NCBI RefSeq assembly: GCF_009883635.2
Contig: NZ_CP026115.2
Location: 1,364,001 to 1,428,000 of the forward strand
Source: Pseudomonas putida
GTDB taxonomy: Bacteria; Pseudomonadota; Gammaproteobacteria; Pseudomonadales; Pseudomonadaceae
Direction of reading: 5' to 3'
DNA: 64,000 nt
Shown piece after piece: positions 60,190-64,000 of the stretch; positions within the stretch are counted from its first letter, which is position 1; each line of letters starts with the position of its first letter. The translations under genes were made by a program, and so were the position numbers. The notes under the pieces were generated by a model that was not told the DNA's origin, made no database searches, and was given only the letters and a program-made list of their open reading frames with translations.

Positions 60190-62433
60190 TTAGTTGAAAG
60201 TGATTGCTTTACTGAAGGCGACAAGCCAGTTATTCAGCGGCTGTCCATCGAATGCCGAGATATCCCGAGTGTCTGTGTCACTGATGCAGCCTCGGCTGTA
60301 CACCGAGTTCGCCAACGCATAGTTCAAAGCCGAACCTGCAGCGGGCGCCCCACTCAAAGTGAGCTGGACCTGGTTGCCAGTCCCGAGCAGCGTCACCGCA
60401 GTGATGGACACCGTGGTGTCCGTCAGGGCGAACCCGTAGTTACCGGGGTTTGTGGACAGCGGATTGATCTGCAAAGCGCCAACAGGCCCTGCGGTCAATT
60501 CATCGCCAGCCGGGGTGTTGCTGAAGGTCACAGTAAGAGTGGAGCCGCTACACACGACGGACACAGGGCGCAAGCAGTCAAACTTCTGTCCGCGAAGGCG
60601 GAATCGCTCGACCCGACATTCGTACTCGCCCACTTTGAAATAGGCTTCTGCGTATGGGTGCCAAGTATCGTGGTAACGGAAGTGATACTTAGGGGTTACC
60701 AGCACGAACTGAGGATCTGTTTCATGCATTTGCAACTGGGCCAAGGTCACGAAACTCATGTAGCCAGGACCACGGTTCATCTGAGACAAATAGCACCAAG
60801 GTTGCGGCATGCTCGCATCCAATGCTTTGGCAGCAGCCTGGTAGTCATTCAGCCACTCACGCATATAACCCGCGTAAGTCTCCTGCGAGGTGGTTTCTGG
60901 CTCCGATTCGCCATGAGTGATACTCAGCGGCCCAACTCGGTAAATCATGCCGCGAGCGATGGCCTGTTGGCGCGCAGCGGTCATCATGTTGACCAGGCTG
61001 GTGAAAGTGGAAGTGCCTTTCTTCAAACCGGCATAGGCAGTGCCACCGATGCCAGCAATAGAGCACAGATAACGCATGCCAGTGCCGCGCTCGTTCAAAT
61101 AGCGGTTCATGCCATTGGAGAAACCGGACATAGGTGTTTCACCCAGCAGGCCACCTTCGAATCGCTCGCGCAGCGGCTCAAAGTCCGTCAGCGCACTTAC
61201 AGCAACAGGGGAACCACCGGAATACACACGCGGCCCATAACCCTTGAAACTCAAGCAGCGCGTTTTAAATGGCGATGGCAACTTGCTAAACACCTCGCCA
61301 TATACGCCTTGCTCAAACAACGGCTTGCCATCAGGGCCAATCATGAAGCCACGACTTCCCAGCGACAGGGATTGCCCTGTGCCTTGTCGATGCCACAATA
61401 CCGGCGCCTCCGCGATGAGTTCGCCCGACTTGAGTTTGGCATGGGGAGTAAGCGCACCGCCTGCACCGGTAGTGCGGTCGCTCAAAAAGCGGACTGTACT
61501 GCCAGTGGCAATAGGGGATGCGTCAGTAAAGCCATCGGCAGCTGGGAACAAGTCACGCCAAGTCTGGCTTTCATGCACTTGAATTCGACCTGATACTTCA
61601 CGGGAAATCCAAGACAGGTCATCCCATGCCCGTACTTGTTTCGCCGAAAGCTGATCCTGAACGACAGTCGATACGATATCGTCCAAACGCTTGGACTCGG
61701 TTTTATCACCGATACGCGAAACAACGGTCGGTCCCGCAGTAATGATCAGAGCGTCATGCAACGATGGCCCACGTGGACGCTTCAAGGCGCGAGCGATATT
61801 CGCTGGGTTGGCAAGTAGGCGCCCCCCAACTACAAGTCCGGCATCCCCGAACGACTTCGCACTGGATGGAGAGGATGGAAGCTTACGCACCATTTCATCC
61901 ACACCCACGCGGAGTTGCGTATTGCCGAAATCATCAACACGCAGCGGCATCCTGAGCCCCGCTTGCAGCGCCCACATATTACGCAGTGGCCCTTTTGGAA
62001 CTTTCGTAATACCTGTGGCAATCAGACGCGAGTTCACAGCGGCGACATCGGCTGCACCCGCAATACTGACCCCCTCAAATGTGGCAGAAGCCCCAACTCG
62101 GCGGTAAAGGTCTTGGCCGGTGAGCGGCGCAGCCTGGGCAACCCAAAACTGAGCCCCATCGGCAACTTCAAGAACTGCGTCGGAAATCTTTGCCCATACT
62201 CGGCCATTCGCAACTAACTTACTGAGGTCGGCCGCAGCGTTAGGAAGCAACTGCGCGTAGTGGTCTGCTTGTTTGGCAATAGAGGCTACAGGCCCCGATT
62301 CCGTAAGCACATCAGTGTCCACACCTCCATTCACATAGAGGTGCAGAAGGGCAGCAGCCAAGTCAGAGCGGCGCGAGGCAGCGTCAAGCAGTGCTGCGTA
62401 ACCCTCCATCGCGGAGACGGGTGTTTCAGCCAT
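60190..62433 (-). CDS. Large phage tail protein with SGNH-esterase-like motifs
   Basis: This 747-residue protein has an N-terminal structural part (about 1-340). A central region shows hydrolase-like motifs in order: GTGQSLSLG (351-359, candidate Ser355), GETPMSGF (431-438), ITHGESEP (505-512) and YHDTWHPYAEAYF (587-599, Asp589 and His592). These resemble blocks I, III and V of SGNH/sialate-O-acetylesterase enzymes. The C-terminal ~100 residues are an Ig-like domain. I infer a tail spike that removes acetyl groups from host polysaccharide. It ends GQPLNNWLVAFSKAITFN. It overlaps the next upstream gene by 8 nt. Confidence 0.6.
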   Translation of the reverse strand: MAETPVSAMEGYAALLDAASRRSDLAAALLHLYVNGGVDTDVLTESGPVASIAKQADHYAQLLPNAAADLSKLVANGRVWAKISDAVLEVADGAQFWVAQAAPLTGQDLYRRVGASATFEGVSIAGAADVAAVNSRLIATGITKVPKGPLRNMWALQAGLRMPLRVDDFGNTQLRVGVDEMVRKLPSSPSSAKSFGDAGLVVGGRLLANPANIARALKRPRGPSLHDALIITAGPTVVSRIGDKTESKRLDDIVSTVVQDQLSAKQVRAWDDLSWISREVSGRIQVHESQTWRDLFPAADGFTDASPIATGSTVRFLSDRTTGAGGALTPHAKLKSGELIAEAPVLWHRQGTGQSLSLGSRGFMIGPDGKPLFEQGVYGEVFSKLPSPFKTRCLSFKGYGPRVYSGGSPVAVSALTDFEPLRERFEGGLLGETPMSGFSNGMNRYLNERGTGMRYLCSIAGIGGTAYAGLKKGTSTFTSLVNMMTAARQQAIARGMIYRVGPLSITHGESEPETTSQETYAGYMREWLNDYQAAAKALDASMPQPWCYLSQMNRGPGYMSFVTLAQLQMHETDPQFVLVTPKYHFRYHDTWHPYAEAYFKVGEYECRVERFRLRGQKFDCLRPVSVVCSGSTLTVTFSNTPAGDELTAGPVGALQINPLSTNPGNYGFALTDTTVSITAVTLLGTGNQVQLTLSGAPAAGSALNYALANSVYSRGCISDTDTRDISAFDGQPLNNWLVAFSKAITFN

Positions 62434-63022
62434 TTATGGCCTCCGGTATTACATAATGAGCAGAATTGAAAAGTCGGTCTGAACTTGCCGACAAGCTCTC
62501 GGCTATCGCCTTGCCGTAGCCGACGGTTACTTCGGTATTTGCTGGCCTGCGAACTTGAAGCAGAGCTTCAAGTGCGGCCGTCCGATACGCCGAGAGAGGC
62601 GCATTAACTCGCCACTCAGTAAGTGCATCGCCATCGGGCGCAGGGTCTTCCACCACGGCGATCTGGGTCAGCGCCGGCCGATTCACATCGACGGTGGCCG
62701 CGACGCCCAGGCGCTTGGCAATGGCAACGAAATAAGGGATGGACTGGCCGCCGAGGTCAGCCATTGCGGCCTCAACAGCCGCTATGCGCTCCTCTTGCGA
62801 AGCACCAGAGGCAGCGGTCAGTGCATACACCCGCTCCCAATCGGCGATGTATTCGCCAGAGGAGGACGGGAAGATGGCCGACTCAACACCATCAAGTTTC
62901 TGGACGGCCTCATACAGAGCGCCCGCCTCAGCGCTAAGCTGGGCGTAATTGCGCGATCCATTGGGGTCATATGAGACGGGCGGTAGCAGCGCCTGCAGCT
63001 GCTCGATCAAGGACTCTTTCAT
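62426..63022 (-). CDS. Phage tail protein, gp48/YmfQ-like (DUF2313)
   Basis: This 198-residue protein begins MKESLIEQLQALLPPVSYDP, then GVESAIFPSSSGEYIADWER, the pattern of the YmfQ/Mu gp48 baseplate family. The ATG at 63022 overlaps the baseplate J stop as ATGA. A longer frame upstream is a shadow within baseplate J. It probably connects baseplate to fibre. Confidence 0.82.
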   Translation of the reverse strand: MKESLIEQLQALLPPVSYDPNGSRNYAQLSAEAGALYEAVQKLDGVESAIFPSSSGEYIADWERVYALTAASGASQEERIAAVEAAMADLGGQSIPYFVAIAKRLGVAATVDVNRPALTQIAVVEDPAPDGDALTEWRVNAPLSAYRTAALEALLQVRRPANTEVTVGYGKAIAESLSASSDRLFNSAHYVIPEAING

Positions 63023-64000
63023 GCCAGCGGCACCAGCTGAACAGAGCCCAACCGCACCCAGCCCACTGCGGGAGCGATGTCTGCCGAGACATTGGCTACG
63101 GGGCTGACCAGGTTCAGGTCGACCACACCGGCAACGCCGCTGATCGCTGCGCCGAGCTTCTGCAGGTAGAGCGGCTCCAATGGGGCCAAAGGCGCCACTA
63201 CACTGGCCGCCGCCGTCTGCACAGGCGCTTGCATCGCGTCGAGCGTGTAGCCCGTCGCCAGCTTCAACGCGACGACCAGGTCCGCATAGACCACCTGCGG
63301 AGTGAACACCCACACATCGGCTCCGGCCGGGGCCACCGAGTCCACATAAGCTTGGCAGGCGGCAATGATCGCCTCAGACGAAGGCCCGCCCGCCGAAGTG
63401 ATGACCAGGTCGACGGTGTTGCCGCCACGGCGCTTTGGCAGCACCAGGACAGTTGAGACACCGTCGACGGACAACGCCCACCGCCGGTAGTCGGCCTGGT
63501 TACCGCCGCTCGGCGGGTTGCGCAGCACATCAAGGTAGCGTGCCAGCAGGCTTTCCGCTGACTCGTCGTCGGTGCCGCCCTTGGTTTCGCCCAGCACGCA
63601 TGCGGCGTCGACCCCGAGCGGAGGGCTGACGAGCACGGCCGCGCCTTCCAAGCCGTTGAGCGAAGCCCCGGTGTCCACCGTCGCCGCCTGGACGACAGCC
63701 GTCCCGCTGCTGCCGATCGTTACGTCAGCAGTGGTGACCAGCATCGTGCCCGTTGCGATGTGCCGGATCTGGGAGGCTGCGGATACGACCCTACCGGCCG
63801 TGCCGGTGAGCGAAACGCCAGCCCCTGCCGTGGTCGCCGACTTCTGATAGACATCCCGCGAGGCCGCGTGCTTCTTCAGCTCCTCGAAGTCAGCTGTATC
63901 GGGGAAAATCTGGCGGGCGGTCCACGAGGCTTGCTGATGGATGCCCTCTGCGATTGCCGACACGGAGCTGGCACGGACATGGTTATCGCTATCACTGGTG
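63019..64000 (-). CDS. Phage baseplate J-like protein, 5' part missing
   Basis: This baseplate J (Mu gp47-like) protein is cut by the right edge. The readable frame continues past an internal GTG at 63963 to the window end (SDSDNHVRASSVSAIAEG), so the true start is outside. Family blocks are RQIFPDTADFEELKKHAA, GGTDDESAESLLARYLDVLR and PPSGGNQADYRRWALSVDGV. It forms the baseplate wedge of a contractile tail. Confidence 0.88.
   Translation of the reverse strand, partial: TSDSDNHVRASSVSAIAEGIHQQASWTARQIFPDTADFEELKKHAASRDVYQKSATTAGAGVSLTGTAGRVVSAASQIRHIATGTMLVTTADVTIGSSGTAVVQAATVDTGASLNGLEGAAVLVSPPLGVDAACVLGETKGGTDDESAESLLARYLDVLRNPPSGGNQADYRRWALSVDGVSTVLVLPKRRGGNTVDLVITSAGGPSSEAIIAACQAYVDSVAPAGADVWVFTPQVVYADLVVALKLATGYTLDAMQAPVQTAAASVVAPLAPLEPLYLQKLGAAISGVAGVVDLNLVSPVANVSADIAPAVGWVRLGSVQLVPLA

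Larger units (their letters stand above)
58624..64000 (-). mobile_element. End of a contractile-tail prophage or tailocin
   Basis: Five minus-strand genes run baseplate J, gp48/YmfQ-like, SGNH-type tail protein, LamG-like protein, tail fibre. This is the order of the distal tail region in Mu-like phages. Codon use is less GC-biased than in the neighbouring core genes. No integrase, capsid or lysis gene is in view, so an intact prophage cannot be told from a phage-tail bacteriocin. The element continues beyond the right edge. Confidence 0.8.

Overview
The window looks like a chromosomal segment of a Pseudomonas, most likely of the P. putida group. Coding is GC-rich and dense. The order edd-glk-gltR-gtrS-(AGE isomerase)-gtsABCD-oprB-mutarotase-hexR-zwf-pgl-eda-leuA-xseA-guaB-guaA is the known P. 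putida glucose/Entner-Doudoroff neighbourhood. Paired 30-40 bp GC-rich inverted repeats between genes (CTCCCACAGG / CCTGTGGGAG type) are the REP elements typical of that group. The species call is inference from gene content and order.

1-14883: secretion and phosphate region. A minus-strand type II secretion (T2SS) operon reads gspC-D-E-F-G-H-I-J-L-M-N, with gspN cut by the left edge. A Tat-signal phosphatase/5'-nucleotidase-like gene leads the operon. A divergent PhoX-type phosphatase follows, then a detached gspK (minus) and a complete tatABC operon (plus). Candidate Pho boxes precede the phosphatase/T2SS operon and tatA. The simplest reading is a phosphate-starvation module: Tat exports folded phosphatases to the periplasm and the T2SS moves them to the cell surface or medium.

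14884-30744: accessory and housekeeping genes. These are a HET-C-type protein, a small YqfO-like protein, purL, mltF, tadA, a Tat-signal multicopper oxidase, and two tandem paralogous large toxin-like proteins of about 900-980 residues. The toxin-like proteins have a hydrophobic central segment and a C-terminal domain with GExH / EH / GNxH motifs resembling the TIKI/ChaN/EreA superfamily.

30762-40061: purine and housekeeping genes. These are guaB-guaA with a recognisable sigma-70 promoter, a zinc-ribbon protein, a TauE/SafE permease, xseA, an M23 peptidase, and leuA preceded by a possible 25-codon leader peptide.

40087-58437: glucose uptake and Entner-Doudoroff catabolism. OprB admits glucose, GtsABCD imports it, and Glk phosphorylates it. 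Zwf, Pgl, Edd and Eda make pyruvate and glyceraldehyde-3-phosphate, which GapA oxidises. HexR (KDPG-responsive) and GtrS/GltR regulate the region. I see three HexR-type operators (before zwf, and two between edd and gapA) and A-rich Crc/Hfq-type motifs at the gtsA and oprB ribosome binding sites.

58438-64000: the right end of a contractile-tail (Mu-like) prophage or tailocin on the minus strand: baseplate J protein (cut by the right edge), a gp48/YmfQ-like protein, a large protein with SGNH-esterase-like motifs, a LamG-like protein and a repeat-bearing tail fibre. It abuts gapA through a short region with hairpins and a 15-bp direct repeat.
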